A stretch of DNA of 11,877 bases from JAFKKS01 sp039808325 (GTDB lineage: Bacteria; Pseudomonadota; Alphaproteobacteria; Rhizobiales; Xanthobacteraceae): contig JBDHSU010000120.1 in assembly GCA_039808325.1 (NCBI GenBank), forward strand, positions 1 to 11,877, written 5' to 3'. The notes below the pieces were generated by a model. That model worked only from the letters and a program-made list of their open reading frames with translations. It was not told the origin of the DNA and did no database searches. Positions 1-6,645 of this stretch are shown here, piece by piece (the first letter of the stretch is position 1; each line of letters opens with the position of its first letter). The position numbers were made by a program, and so were the translations under genes.

Positions 1-1319
1 ACGCCGCGGATATCCTGCCCGTCGATCAGGATCTTTCCACCCGTCACCTCGTAGAAGCGGAACAGCAGACGCGAGATTGTCGATTTTCCCGCGCCGGATG
101 GGCCGACGATCGCCACCGTGCGGCCCGCCGGAACCTCGAAGCTGATACCCTTGAGGATCGGACGCTCGGGATCGTAAGCGAAGCGCACGTCCTCGAACCG
201 CACCACGCCGTTAGCGACCGCAAGCGGCCGCGCGCCCGGCTTGTCCTTGATCTCGGGATCGCGGCCGAGGATCAGAAACATGCTTTCGATATCGATCACC
301 GCCTGCTTGATCTCGCGATAGACCATGCCCATGAAATTCAGCGGCTGATAAAGCTGGATCATCATTGCGTTGATCATCACGAAATCGCCGACCGTCTTCG
401 TTCCGCCGACGATTTCGGGAACGCACATCACCATGGCCGCCGTCAGGCCCGCGGTGAAAATCGCGGCCTGGCCGGCATTGAGGACGGCGAGCGACGTGTA
501 GGACTTCACGCTCGCCTTCTCATATCGCGCCATCGTGCGGTCGTAGCGTTCCGCCTCGCGCTGCTCCGCGACGAAGTATTTGACCGTCTCGTAGTTCAAA
601 AGGGAATCGATCGCCTTGGTGTTCGCCTCCGTATCGCTGTCGTTCATGCGGCGGCGAATGCCGATGCGCCACTCCGTCGCGTAGTAAGTATACGCCATGT
701 AGACGGCGACGGTGACAAGCACGACGACGACGTAGCGCCAATCGAACTGATACAGCAGCACGCCGACGATCAGCGCGAGTTCTATGATCGTCGGGATGAG
801 CTGCAGGATCACCATCCGCACGATCACTTCGATGCCGTTGCGGCCGCGCTCCAGCACGCGCGTCAGCCCGCCGGTCTTGCGCTCCAGATGAAAGCGCAGG
901 GAGAGGAGATGCATGTGCTCGAAAGTGAGATTGGCGAGGCGGCGCACCGCGTGCATCGCCACCTTGGCGAAGACGCCGTCGCGCATTTGCGTGAGCACCG
1001 CCATCAGGACGCGCATGCCGCCATACGCGGCCGTCAGCGCGATCGGCGCCGCGACGACCCAGCCCATGAGCGAAAGGGTCGGCGGCTGCCCCTGCCCCTC
1101 CGCCAGCGCATCGGTCGCCCACTTGAATGTGAAGGGAACGTAGATGGTGGCGAACTTGGCGAGCACCAGAAAGCCCATGGCCACAACCACGCGCCATTTC
1201 AGGTCGCTCCGCTCCCTCGGCCAGATATAGGGCCATAGGTGGATCAGGGTCGGTATCAACGATCCCCGGGCGCCGTCCGCCCGCGGCTTGGGAGCGCTGC
1301 GCGATGAGGTATCGGTCAT
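1..1319 (-). CDS. Atm1-type ABC exporter (fused permease/ATPase), C-terminus beyond left edge
   Basis: Inner-membrane half-transporter expected to work as a homodimer. The Atm1/HMT1 family exports glutathione-linked compounds (Fe-S cluster or heavy-metal related). The window holds 439 codons of a protein that usually has about 600. Visible order: a polar N-terminus, a transmembrane domain to about residue 330, then the ATPase domain with Walker A GPSGAGKS at 406-413. The signature motif, Walker B and the rest lie past the edge. Atm1-type residues are present: TEWRIGIRRRMN (215-226) with R218 and R222, DSLLNYETVKYF, and N281/Q284 in NAGQ. From memory, these sit at a constant offset of 12 from the glutathione-contacting R206, R210, N269 and Q272 of the Novosphingobium Atm1 structure. 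The ATG at 1319 gives the usual family start; no strong ribosome site precedes it. It is divergent from the LOG gene across about 140 bp, where I saw no convincing promoter. The exporter family is sure; the substrate is not. Confidence 0.93.
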   Translation of the reverse strand, partial: MTDTSSRSAPKPRADGARGSLIPTLIHLWPYIWPRERSDLKWRVVVAMGFLVLAKFATIYVPFTFKWATDALAEGQGQPPTLSLMGWVVAAPIALTAAYGGMRVLMAVLTQMRDGVFAKVAMHAVRRLANLTFEHMHLLSLRFHLERKTGGLTRVLERGRNGIEVIVRMVILQLIPTIIELALIVGVLLYQFDWRYVVVVLVTVAVYMAYTYYATEWRIGIRRRMNDSDTEANTKAIDSLLNYETVKYFVAEQREAERYDRTMARYEKASVKSYTSLAVLNAGQAAIFTAGLTAAMVMCVPEIVGGTKTVGDFVMINAMMIQLYQPLNFMGMVYREIKQAVIDIESMFLILGRDPEIKDKPGARPLAVANGVVRFEDVRFAYDPERPILKGISFEVPAGRTVAIVGPSGAGKSTISRLLFRFYEVTGGKILIDGQDIRG

Positions 1320-1459
1320 GGGGCTGGCATCGAGGCTGGCGTTCCGGAGGTTAAACGGCCACCCATAGCGGCCCAAAAGTTCCGTCCATATAAGGCCTTG
1401 CCGCCGCGGGTGATATCCCTCGCCTTGTTTTCCGCCACATGCGATGCCAAATCGCAGCT

Positions 1460-2065
1460 ATGGAAACGATTCGGAGCATCTGCGTTTATTGCGGATCCGG
1501 TCCCGGCAATGACCCCGCATTTATCGATGCGGCGCACGCCTTCGGGGCCATTTTAGCCAAGAACGGCATCACGCTTGTCTACGGCGGCGGCTCGCTTGGA
1601 TTGATGGGCGCAACCGCCAAATCCGTGCTGGAGCACGGCGGCAAGGTCGTCGGCATCATTCCCGAATTCCTCACGGACAGGGAAAAGGCGCTCACGCGGG
1701 CGCATGAGATGATCGTCACGCGCGACATGCACGAGCGAAAGCGCATCATGTTCGAGCGTGCCGACGCCTTCGTGGCGCTGCCGGGCGGCATCGGCACGCT
1801 GGAGGAGCTTGTCGAGCAACTCACCTGGGCGCAGCTCGGCCGCCACCGCAAGCCGATCCTCATCCTCAACACCAACGGCTTCTGGGAGCCGTTCTCGGCG
1901 CTGATCGAACACATGTCCAAGAACGCGTTCATCCGGCCCGGGCTCAACGTGCGCATTCTCTCCGCCTCGAAGCCGGAGGAAATCCTGCCGAAGCTGCGCG
2001 CCGCCGCGCCCGGATCGAAGGAAGTCGAGGCGATCAAGGCCGCGACCATCGTCCAGCAAATGTAA
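1460..2065 (+). CDS. LOG family protein (TIGR00730), nucleoside 5'-monophosphate phosphoribohydrolase
   Basis: Cytosolic Rossmann-fold enzyme of the LOG/YgdH family. Characterised members release the free base from cytokinin riboside monophosphates or from AMP and other nucleotides. With the start at 1460 the protein has 201 residues, typical for the family. Visible motifs: SICVYCGSG at the N-terminus, YGGGSLGLMG (about 41-50), the MHERK segment (about 90-94), and the diagnostic PGGIGTLEE (about 108-116) that forms the phosphate-binding and catalytic site. An in-frame ATG at 1439 would add seven residues (MRCQIAA). I prefer 1460 because family members normally begin two to four residues before the first strand; neither start has a clear Shine-Dalgarno. 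The gene converges on cimA, and a hairpin 25 bp past its stop may end both transcripts. No cytokinin synthesis gene (ipt-like) is present, so a role in nucleotide housekeeping is as likely as cytokinin activation. Confidence 0.93.
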   Translation: METIRSICVYCGSGPGNDPAFIDAAHAFGAILAKNGITLVYGGGSLGLMGATAKSVLEHGGKVVGIIPEFLTDREKALTRAHEMIVTRDMHERKRIMFERADAFVALPGGIGTLEELVEQLTWAQLGRHRKPILILNTNGFWEPFSALIEHMSKNAFIRPGLNVRILSASKPEEILPKLRAAAPGSKEVEAIKAATIVQQM

Positions 2066-2089
2066 CGGGCGAAAGAATGCGATCATCGT

Positions 2090-2109
2090 CGCCGGCCGTC
2101 AGGCCGGCG
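2090..2109. terminator. GC hairpin between convergent LOG and cimA genes, cimA stop codon in its loop
   Basis: Perfect 8-bp stem CGCCGGCC (2090-2097) and GGCCGGCG (2102-2109) around the 4-nt loop GTCA. The cimA stop (TGA on the minus strand, 2099-2101) lies within the loop. It begins 25 bp past the LOG stop. No U-tract follows on either strand, so it is a candidate bidirectional pause or terminator structure, not a classical intrinsic terminator. Confidence 0.5.
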
Positions 2110-3700
2110 CGTTCGATTTCAGAAGCTTGTAAACTATCGAATCCATCAGCGCCTGGAACGACGCGTCGATGATGTTCGGCGAAACCCCGATCGTCGCCCA
2201 GCGCGCACCGGTTTCGTCGCGGCTTTCGATCAACACGCGCGTGACGGCTTCCGTACCGCCGTTGAGGATGCGCACGCGATAGTCGGTCAGCTCCAAGCCG
2301 CCGATGAAACGCTGATATTTACCGAGGTCCTTGCGCAGCGCGACGTCGAGCGCGTTGACCGGACCGTTGCCTTCCCCGGCCGAGATCAGCGTCTCGTCGC
2401 CGACCTTCACCTTCACCACCGCTTCGGCGACCGTCGTCAGTTGCCCGATGGCGTTGTAGCGCCGCTCGACATTCACCTTGAAGCGCTCGACGGCGAAGTA
2501 GTCCGGCACGGTCCCGAGCGCGCGCCGCGCCAGCAGTTCGAACGACGCATCCGCCGCTTCATAAGCGTAGCCGGCGGCTTCACGCTCCTTCACCGTCTCG
2601 AGCAGACGCCCGATTCGCGGATCGTTCTTATCGACGGAGAGGCCGACGCGCTCCAGTTCCGCGAGGACGTTCGAACGCCCGGCCTGATCCGATACCAGAA
2701 GCTTGCGGCTATTCCCGACCGCGTCCGGGGTGACGTGCTCGTAAGTCGCGGGCTCCTTCACGATGGCGGATGCGTGGATGCCGGCCTTGGTCGCGAACGC
2801 GCTGTCGCCGACATAGGGCGCGTGCCGGTTCGGCGCACGGTTGAGCATCTCGTCGAGCGTGCGCGAGACATGCGCCAGCGTCTTGAGCTTTTCCTGCGAG
2901 ACGCCGATGTCGAAACGGTCCGCGAACTCCGACTTGAGCTTGAGCGTCGGGATAAGCGACGTGAGATTGGCATTGCCGCAGCGCTCGCCCAGCCCGTTGA
3001 GCGTTCCCTGGATCTGGCGCGCGCCGGCGCGCACCGCCGCGAGCGAGTTCGCAACGGCCTGCTCGGTGTCGTTGTGGGCATGGATGCCGACATGGTCGCC
3101 CGGAATGTGCTTCACGACATCCGCGACGATCGTCTCGATCTCGTGCGGCAGCGTGCCGCCATTGGTGTCGCACAGGACGACCCAACGCGCCCCGGACTCA
3201 TAGGCCGCCTTGGCGACGCCCAGCGCATGCGCGGCATTCGCTTTGTAGCCGTCGAAGAAATGCTCGCAGTCGAGCAGGACCTCGCGCCCCTTGGCGACGG
3301 CTGCTTTCACACTGTCGCGCACGGACGCGAGATTTTCCTCCGGCGTCGTCTCCAGCGCGACGCGCACATGATACTCGGAGGCCTTGGCGACGTAGCAGAT
3401 GGCGCCCGCTTTCGCTTCGAGCAGTCCCGCGATGCCGGGATCGTTCGACGTGGAGCGGCCAGGCCGACGCGTCATGCCGAAAGCCGTGAACGTCGCCGCC
3501 TTGAAGGCCCGCGACTTGCCGAAGAATTCCGTGTCCGTCGGGTTGGCGCCAGGGTAGCCACCCTCGATGTAATCGACGCCCAGTTCGTCGAGCATCGCCG
3601 CAATCGCAAGCTTGTCGTGCAGCGTGAAATCGACGCCGTTGGTCTGCGCACCGTCACGCAGCGTCGTATCGAAAAGATAGAGCCGTTCGCGCGTGCTCAT
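2099..3700 (-). CDS. cimA: (R)-citramalate synthase
   Basis: Cytosolic enzyme condensing pyruvate with acetyl-CoA to (R)-citramalate, the first step of the threonine-independent route to 2-oxobutyrate and isoleucine. The 533 residues match the CimA branch (TIGR00977) of the 2-isopropylmalate synthase superfamily. The catalytic TIM barrel starts with DTTLRDGAQ (11-19), includes GIHAHND (205-211) with the metal-ligand histidines 207 and 209, and GTLNGLGERCGNANL (232-246). A linker is followed by the C-terminal LeuA-type regulatory domain (about 400-520), where feedback by isoleucine would act. The N-terminal DTTLRDGAQTNGVDF and EGGYPGANP patterns fit citramalate synthase better than LeuA, NifV or homocitrate synthase. 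The ATG at 3700 is supported by AGGAAG, which overlaps the upstream acetyltransferase stop codon. It is the last gene of the cysS operon, so translational coupling is likely. Confidence 0.95.
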   Translation of the reverse strand: MSTRERLYLFDTTLRDGAQTNGVDFTLHDKLAIAAMLDELGVDYIEGGYPGANPTDTEFFGKSRAFKAATFTAFGMTRRPGRSTSNDPGIAGLLEAKAGAICYVAKASEYHVRVALETTPEENLASVRDSVKAAVAKGREVLLDCEHFFDGYKANAAHALGVAKAAYESGARWVVLCDTNGGTLPHEIETIVADVVKHIPGDHVGIHAHNDTEQAVANSLAAVRAGARQIQGTLNGLGERCGNANLTSLIPTLKLKSEFADRFDIGVSQEKLKTLAHVSRTLDEMLNRAPNRHAPYVGDSAFATKAGIHASAIVKEPATYEHVTPDAVGNSRKLLVSDQAGRSNVLAELERVGLSVDKNDPRIGRLLETVKEREAAGYAYEAADASFELLARRALGTVPDYFAVERFKVNVERRYNAIGQLTTVAEAVVKVKVGDETLISAGEGNGPVNALDVALRKDLGKYQRFIGGLELTDYRVRILNGGTEAVTRVLIESRDETGARWATIGVSPNIIDASFQALMDSIVYKLLKSNAPA

Positions 3701-3706
3701 CGGGGG

Positions 3707-3714
3707 TTCTTCCT
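3707..3714 (-). promoter_or_regulatory. Shine-Dalgarno of cimA overlapping the upstream stop codon
   Basis: Read on the minus strand, the acetyltransferase stop TAG runs directly into GAAGAA, so AGGAAG straddles the stop and sits 6-8 nt before the cimA ATG. This fixes the cimA start at 3700. It also suggests that ribosomes ending the upstream gene re-initiate at cimA. Confidence 0.6.
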
Positions 3715-4213
3715 ATTGGTCCATGCGGGCAAGCCGCTTTTCCATCGTCGTGTTGGCGAGCCACTCGCCGCCGCGCATCACGGTGTTGCGTTGCTGGCCG
3801 ACATATCCGCGCTTCTCGAAGAACGGGCGCGCCGTCTCGCTGGCATCGACCGTGAGCGTCGTGGCGCCGCGTGCCGTCGCCAGTTTCTCGACCGCGTCGA
3901 CGAGCATCGCCCCGACGCCCTGCCCGGCGACGGCCGGATGCACGTAGAGCAGATCGATCTTGTCCGGCCCTTCCATCGACAGAAAGCCGATGGGCGAGCC
4001 CTCGACCGTGGCGACGAGCGTCAGCTCGCGACCGAAGCGCTCGGCGAACGCCTCCTCGTCATCCGCCGCGGATGCCCAGGCATCGCGTTGCGCGTCGTCG
4101 TAGTCCTCGCCCGTGAGCCCGGCGACGCTGGCGCGGAAAATCTCCACCAAGAGCGGCGCGTCCGCGGGGAGAAACGGCCGCAGCGCGTAGGTCGGATGCG
4201 CACGCGCACTCAT
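3713..4213 (-). CDS. GNAT family N-acetyltransferase, substrate unknown
   Basis: Single-domain acetyl-CoA-dependent N-acetyltransferase of 166 residues, the usual size for a free-standing GNAT domain. The fold can be followed: N-terminal strand YALRPFLPADAPLLVEIF (about 9-26), central strands GFLSM and IDLLYVHP (77-93), then motif A, AGQGVGAMLV (96-105), whose Q-x-G-x-G/A loop binds the CoA pyrophosphate. Next come TLTVDASETARPFFEKRGY (119-137) and the Y-containing motif B. The N-terminal half (LTGEDYDDAQRDAW) resembles the broad YafP/ElaA-like group; no substrate can be named. The ATG overlaps the cysS stop as ATGA (4210-4213), so the two are almost certainly cotranslated. Its place between cysS and cimA does not by itself indicate an amino-acid substrate. 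Family is certain, function open. Confidence 0.9.
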   Translation of the reverse strand: MSARAHPTYALRPFLPADAPLLVEIFRASVAGLTGEDYDDAQRDAWASAADDEEAFAERFGRELTLVATVEGSPIGFLSMEGPDKIDLLYVHPAVAGQGVGAMLVDAVEKLATARGATTLTVDASETARPFFEKRGYVGQQRNTVMRGGEWLANTTMEKRLARMDQ

Positions 4214-5592
4214 CGCGCGACCTCCCAGGTCGTGCCATCCTTCGAGTCCTTTAGCACCACACCCATCGCCGCAAGCTCATCGCGAATACGGTCCGACTCG
4301 GCGAAATTCTTCGCCTTGCGCGCCGCGTTGCGCGCTTCGATCAGCATCTCGACGGTCGCCGTATCGACGCCTGCGCTTTTCCGCGCTTTCCAGGCCGCCG
4401 CGCTCTCCTGCAGCAAGCCCATCAGCCGCAGCGATGCCGCCAGTTCCTCGCGCGCCAATGCGTCGCCACCTTGCGCCAAATTGCGCAAGCCGTGCAGCGC
4501 GGCGATCGCCTGCGGCGTATTGAGATCGTCCGTCAGCGCCTCCAGCACCGCGCCTGAAATGTCTCGCGCCTGGATATCGCCGGCGGTCGCATACCAGTCG
4601 TCCAGTGTCCGCCAGCTTTCCTCCATCCCCTTCACCGTCCAGTCGACCGGCTGGCGGTAATGCGTGCGCAGCATGTTGAGGCGCAGCACCTCGCCCGGCC
4701 AATCGGCCAGCAACTCCCGGATGGTGACGAAGTTGCCGAGCGACTTCGACATCTTCTCGCCCTCGACCTGCAAAAAGCCGTTGTGCATCCACACCTGCGC
4801 CATGAGGGGGGCGTCGAAGGCGCAGCGCGTCTGCGCCACCTCGTTCTCGTGGTGCGGAAACAGCAGGTCGATGCCGCCGCCATGGATGTCGAAGGTCTCG
4901 CCGAGATGCTTCCACGCCATTGCCGAGCATTCGATATGCCAGCCGGGGCGCCCCGCGCCGGTGATACCGCACGGCGAATCCCACCCCGGCTCGCCCGGCT
5001 TCGACGGCTTCCACAGCACGAAGTCCATGGCGTCGCGCTTATAGGGCGCGACGTCGACACGCGCGCCCGCGATCATCTCGTCGAGCGGACGGCGCGACAG
5101 CCGCCCATAGTCCGCCATCGACGGGACACCGAACAGCACATGCCCTTCCGCGACATAGGCATGGCCGCCGGCGACGAGCCGCTCGATCAGAACCTTCATC
5201 TCTTCGATATGCTCGGTCGCGCGCGGCTCGACAGTCGGCGGCAGGCAGCCGAGCGCCCTCACGTCCTCGCGAAAATTCGCGTAAGTCGTCTCGGTCAGTT
5301 CGCGGATCGTGATGCCGCGCTCGACGGCACGCGCGTTGATCTTGTCATCCACGTCCGTGATGTTGCGGACGTATTTGACGCGGTCGTCGCCGTAGAGATG
5401 GCGCAAGAGCCGGAACAGCACGTCGAAGACGATGACCGGGCGCGCGTTGCCGATATGCGCGAAATCGTAGACGGTCGGCCCGCAGACATACATGCGCACC
5501 CGCCGCCCGGCGTCAGGCAAGTCCCCCTGCCAGTCGAGCGGAACGAAGGCCTCCTTGGTCCGCGTCAGCGTATTGTAGAGCTTGAGATCCAT
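4210..5592 (-). CDS. cysS: Cysteinyl-tRNA synthetase
   Basis: Cytosolic class I aminoacyl-tRNA synthetase charging tRNA-Cys with cysteine and ATP. The 460 residues match the standard bacterial length. Visible elements: YVCGPTVYD with zinc ligand C37, the HIGH-type motif HIGN (46-49), GRPGWHIECSAM with zinc ligand C222, FPHHENE with H247 and E251 completing the Zn site, and GEKMSKS with KMSKS at 280-284. A DALR-like helical domain (about 340-400) and the C-terminal tRNA-anticodon region follow, ending in KDGTTWEVAR. All catalytic motifs are intact. The ATG at 5592 is chosen because LYNTLTRTKEAF is the usual first strand; the ribosome site is weak. First gene of the cysS-GNAT-cimA operon, with a 22-bp dyad 58-79 bp upstream as a possible control site. 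Confidence 0.97.
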   Translation of the reverse strand: MDLKLYNTLTRTKEAFVPLDWQGDLPDAGRRVRMYVCGPTVYDFAHIGNARPVIVFDVLFRLLRHLYGDDRVKYVRNITDVDDKINARAVERGITIRELTETTYANFREDVRALGCLPPTVEPRATEHIEEMKVLIERLVAGGHAYVAEGHVLFGVPSMADYGRLSRRPLDEMIAGARVDVAPYKRDAMDFVLWKPSKPGEPGWDSPCGITGAGRPGWHIECSAMAWKHLGETFDIHGGGIDLLFPHHENEVAQTRCAFDAPLMAQVWMHNGFLQVEGEKMSKSLGNFVTIRELLADWPGEVLRLNMLRTHYRQPVDWTVKGMEESWRTLDDWYATAGDIQARDISGAVLEALTDDLNTPQAIAALHGLRNLAQGGDALAREELAASLRLMGLLQESAAAWKARKSAGVDTATVEMLIEARNAARKAKNFAESDRIRDELAAMGVVLKDSKDGTTWEVAR

Positions 5593-5649
5593 AGGGACAT
5601 CCTGCCTCGCCGGCCGGGCATCCCTCTCTTCAGCGAAAAGAACGGGCCT

Positions 5650-5671
5650 CAGCCAGCGTGGACGCTAGCTG
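5650..5671. promoter_or_regulatory. 22-bp inverted repeat upstream of cysS
   Basis: Near-perfect dyad: CAGC then AGCGT on one side of a 2-nt centre, ACGCT then GCTG on the other, ten pairs with a single G-T wobble. It lies 58-79 bp before the cysS ATG. Its tight centre favours a protein operator over a terminator. The binding protein is unknown, and a leader hairpin is the alternative. Confidence 0.35.
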
Positions 5672-5764
5672 CAAATAATCGCCACGACGTTGCCGGGCGC
5701 GTGAGGGTGACCGTTCATGGGGCGGCACAATGCTTGCGGCCCCGACATCGGTCAAGGAGGGGGG

Positions 5765-5778
5765 CGCCGAATTCGGCG
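5765..5778. repeat. Perfect 14-bp palindrome CGCCGAATTCGGCG
   Basis: Self-complementary with no spacer, in non-coding DNA between cysS and the small plus-strand genes. It could be a regulator half-site pair or chance. No second copy was noticed in the window. Confidence 0.3.
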
Positions 5779-5921
5779 GCTGCGGTCACTATTTCGCCAC
5801 CGTGTCGCCAGCGCCGGGCCGTTTCTTTCAAGTTTTAGTTATCTTGGTCCGGAAACCTTAGGCGGGTGCGGGGTAATTGACGCGACGGCGAACCAATTCC
5901 GGCTCCGTGCGTTGACGTGGG

Positions 5922-5964
5922 CCGGCGGGAAGCCGGTCCATGCGAAGCCCGGCCTGAGGGCCGG
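5922..5964. other. Two adjacent GC hairpins upstream of a possible small gene
   Basis: Stem CCGGC / GCCGG (5922-5926 with 5932-5936, 5-nt loop) is followed 12 bp on by stem CCGGCC / GGCCGG (5949-5954 with 5959-5964, loop TGAG). No T-run follows on either strand. They end 23 bp before the ATG at 5988 and could be part of its leader, a degraded palindromic repeat, or a weak terminator. Confidence 0.35.
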
Positions 5965-5987
5965 CCATAGACGACAGCGAGTCGAGA

Positions 5988-6218
5988 ATGCGTCCGTCCA
6001 AGCCCTTCGTCGAACTGGAATTGCGCCCCGTCGAAGCCCCTTCTTGCGCCAGCGAAGGTGCGCGCGTGTTCATGCTCCTGCCGACGGTCGACGAACTGCT
6101 GGGCGTGACCGCCTTTGGCTCCCCGCGTCCGATCAACCTCCCCGAAGGTAGTCGCCTGCGCGGCGGCTGGTCGATCATCGGCCGAATGGTCCGTCACCCC
6201 GACTGGACCGTGCATTAA
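5988..6218 (+). CDS. Possible small hypothetical protein (76 aa)
   Basis: Not a recognised family. It begins MRPSKPFVELELRPVEAP and continues with a moderately hydrophobic middle (ARVFMLLPTVDELLGVTAF), ending HPDWTVH. There is no signal peptide or membrane segment, and one cysteine. Support for it being real: third codon positions are mostly G or C, like the neighbouring genes; composition is balanced; and the overlapping minus-strand frames have the H/R/Q/G-rich look of antisense reading. Against it: the ribosome site before the ATG (GCGAGTCGAGA) is weak and no homologue comes to mind. A GANTC methylation site (GAGTC) lies just before the start. Its last codons and stop fall within a 16-bp tandem duplication. 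It could also be non-coding leader DNA for the next gene. Confidence 0.4.
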   Translation: MRPSKPFVELELRPVEAPSCASEGARVFMLLPTVDELLGVTAFGSPRPINLPEGSRLRGGWSIIGRMVRHPDWTVH

Positions 6219-6233
6219 CTGGACTGTGCATTA
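6202..6233 (+). repeat. 16-bp tandem duplication over a stop codon
   Basis: Two abutting copies, ACTGGACCGTGCATTA (6202-6217) and ACTGGACTGTGCATTA (6218-6233), differ at one base. The first copy carries the end of the possible 76-aa gene, with the TAA at 6216-6218. The second copy repeats the same ending with TAG after the equivalent CAT codon, in a shifted frame. It looks like a small, fairly recent duplication. Confidence 0.85.
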
Positions 6234-6270
6234 GACGTTTTTGACGCTCGCCATATCGCGGCCGCGGATG

Positions 6271-6286
6271 TTAATCGCGTCTTAAC
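6271..6286 (+). promoter_or_regulatory. CtrA box TTAA-N7-TTAAC
   Basis: TTAA (6271-6274), seven bases, TTAAC (6282-6286) is an exact match to the full binding site of the alphaproteobacterial cell-cycle regulator CtrA. It is centred about 49 bp before the ATG at 6328. A weak -10-like CAATAT at 6296-6301 would put the box over the -35 region, the position of CtrA-activated promoters. Site match is seen; activity is inference. Confidence 0.6.
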
Positions 6287-6327
6287 GGCTCCGCTCAATA
6301 TTGCGCATCCGTTCCGATGGATGCCCT

Positions 6328-6636
6328 ATGCGTATCGCCCTTCTCCCCCTTCTCGCCGTCGTTTCGGCGCTCTTCACCCACCCTGCCTCCGCCGAACACA
6401 AGACGTTCGTCATCGCCAACGCCTCCGACGGCTACGGCGTCGACCAATGTCTCACGACCAATGCACGCTGCGGCATGCTGCTCGCGGACGCCTATTGCAT
6501 GGCGCACGATTTTCGGCAGGCCGCCTCGTTCCGGAAGGTCGAGACGGCGGACGTGACGGGCGCAATCCTCGTCGCCGAAACAGCGAGCGCGAAGGCCGGG
6601 CGCGACAGCTTCATCGCGATCGAATGTAGCCGCTGA
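6328..6636 (+). CDS. Small secreted four-cysteine protein, function unknown
   Basis: A 102-residue protein with a Sec-type signal peptide (MRIA, hydrophobic LLPLLAVVSALF, cleavage predicted after ASA at residue 22), so probably periplasmic. The mature part holds four cysteines at 41, 48, 57 and 100, with the pattern C-x6-C-x8-C, which would permit two disulfides in the periplasm. I recognise no named domain; the core around DGYGVDQCL and ARCGMLLADAYCMAHDF looks like a conserved alphaproteobacterial hypothetical. The in-frame TTG at 6301 is rejected because it would put polar residues before the signal peptide; the ATG at 6328 gives a normal n-region, although its ribosome site is weak. A CtrA box lies about 42 bp upstream, suggesting cell-cycle control. 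Its stop is 9 bp from the stop of the convergent CreA gene, with no hairpin between them. Confidence 0.8.
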   Translation: MRIALLPLLAVVSALFTHPASAEHKTFVIANASDGYGVDQCLTTNARCGMLLADAYCMAHDFRQAASFRKVETADVTGAILVAETASAKAGRDSFIAIECSR

Positions 6637-6645
6637 CCGCGCGCC

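Larger units (their letters stand above)
5593..5987. other. Intergenic stretch upstream of cysS, no convincing gene
   Basis: About 395 bp. Open frames here are arginine-, glycine- and serine-rich and show no family resemblance. The left end should carry the cysS promoter and leader, but I cannot point to clear -35/-10 boxes. Structures present are a 22-bp dyad (5650-5671), a perfect 14-bp palindrome (5765-5778), an AT-richer patch (about 5820-5865) that could hold a promoter, and two GC hairpins (5922-5936 and 5949-5964). No tRNA-like TTC arm or riboswitch pattern was recognised. Confidence 0.5.

Noticed and set aside
1387..1396. CCATATAAGG between the ABC exporter and LOG genes
   Set aside because: Looks like a TATA or CArG element, but no -35 partner at proper spacing on either strand; left as unassigned AT-rich DNA.
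2441..4660. Very long open frame (739 codons) on the plus strand
   Set aside because: It is antisense to cimA, the acetyltransferase and cysS, all with intact motifs. Its R/H/D/V-rich composition is what the reverse of high-GC codons gives.
4660..5838. 392-codon plus-strand frame
   Set aside because: Antisense to cysS with the same shadow composition and no family motif.
5717..6151. 144-codon plus-strand frame starting MGRHNACG
   Set aside because: Arginine-rich, runs through the palindromes and across the better candidate at 5988 in another frame, no recognisable features.
6241..6266. TTGACG as a sigma-70 -35 box upstream of the small secreted protein
   Set aside because: No acceptable -10 at 16-18 bp; the CtrA box with CAATAT is the better promoter model.
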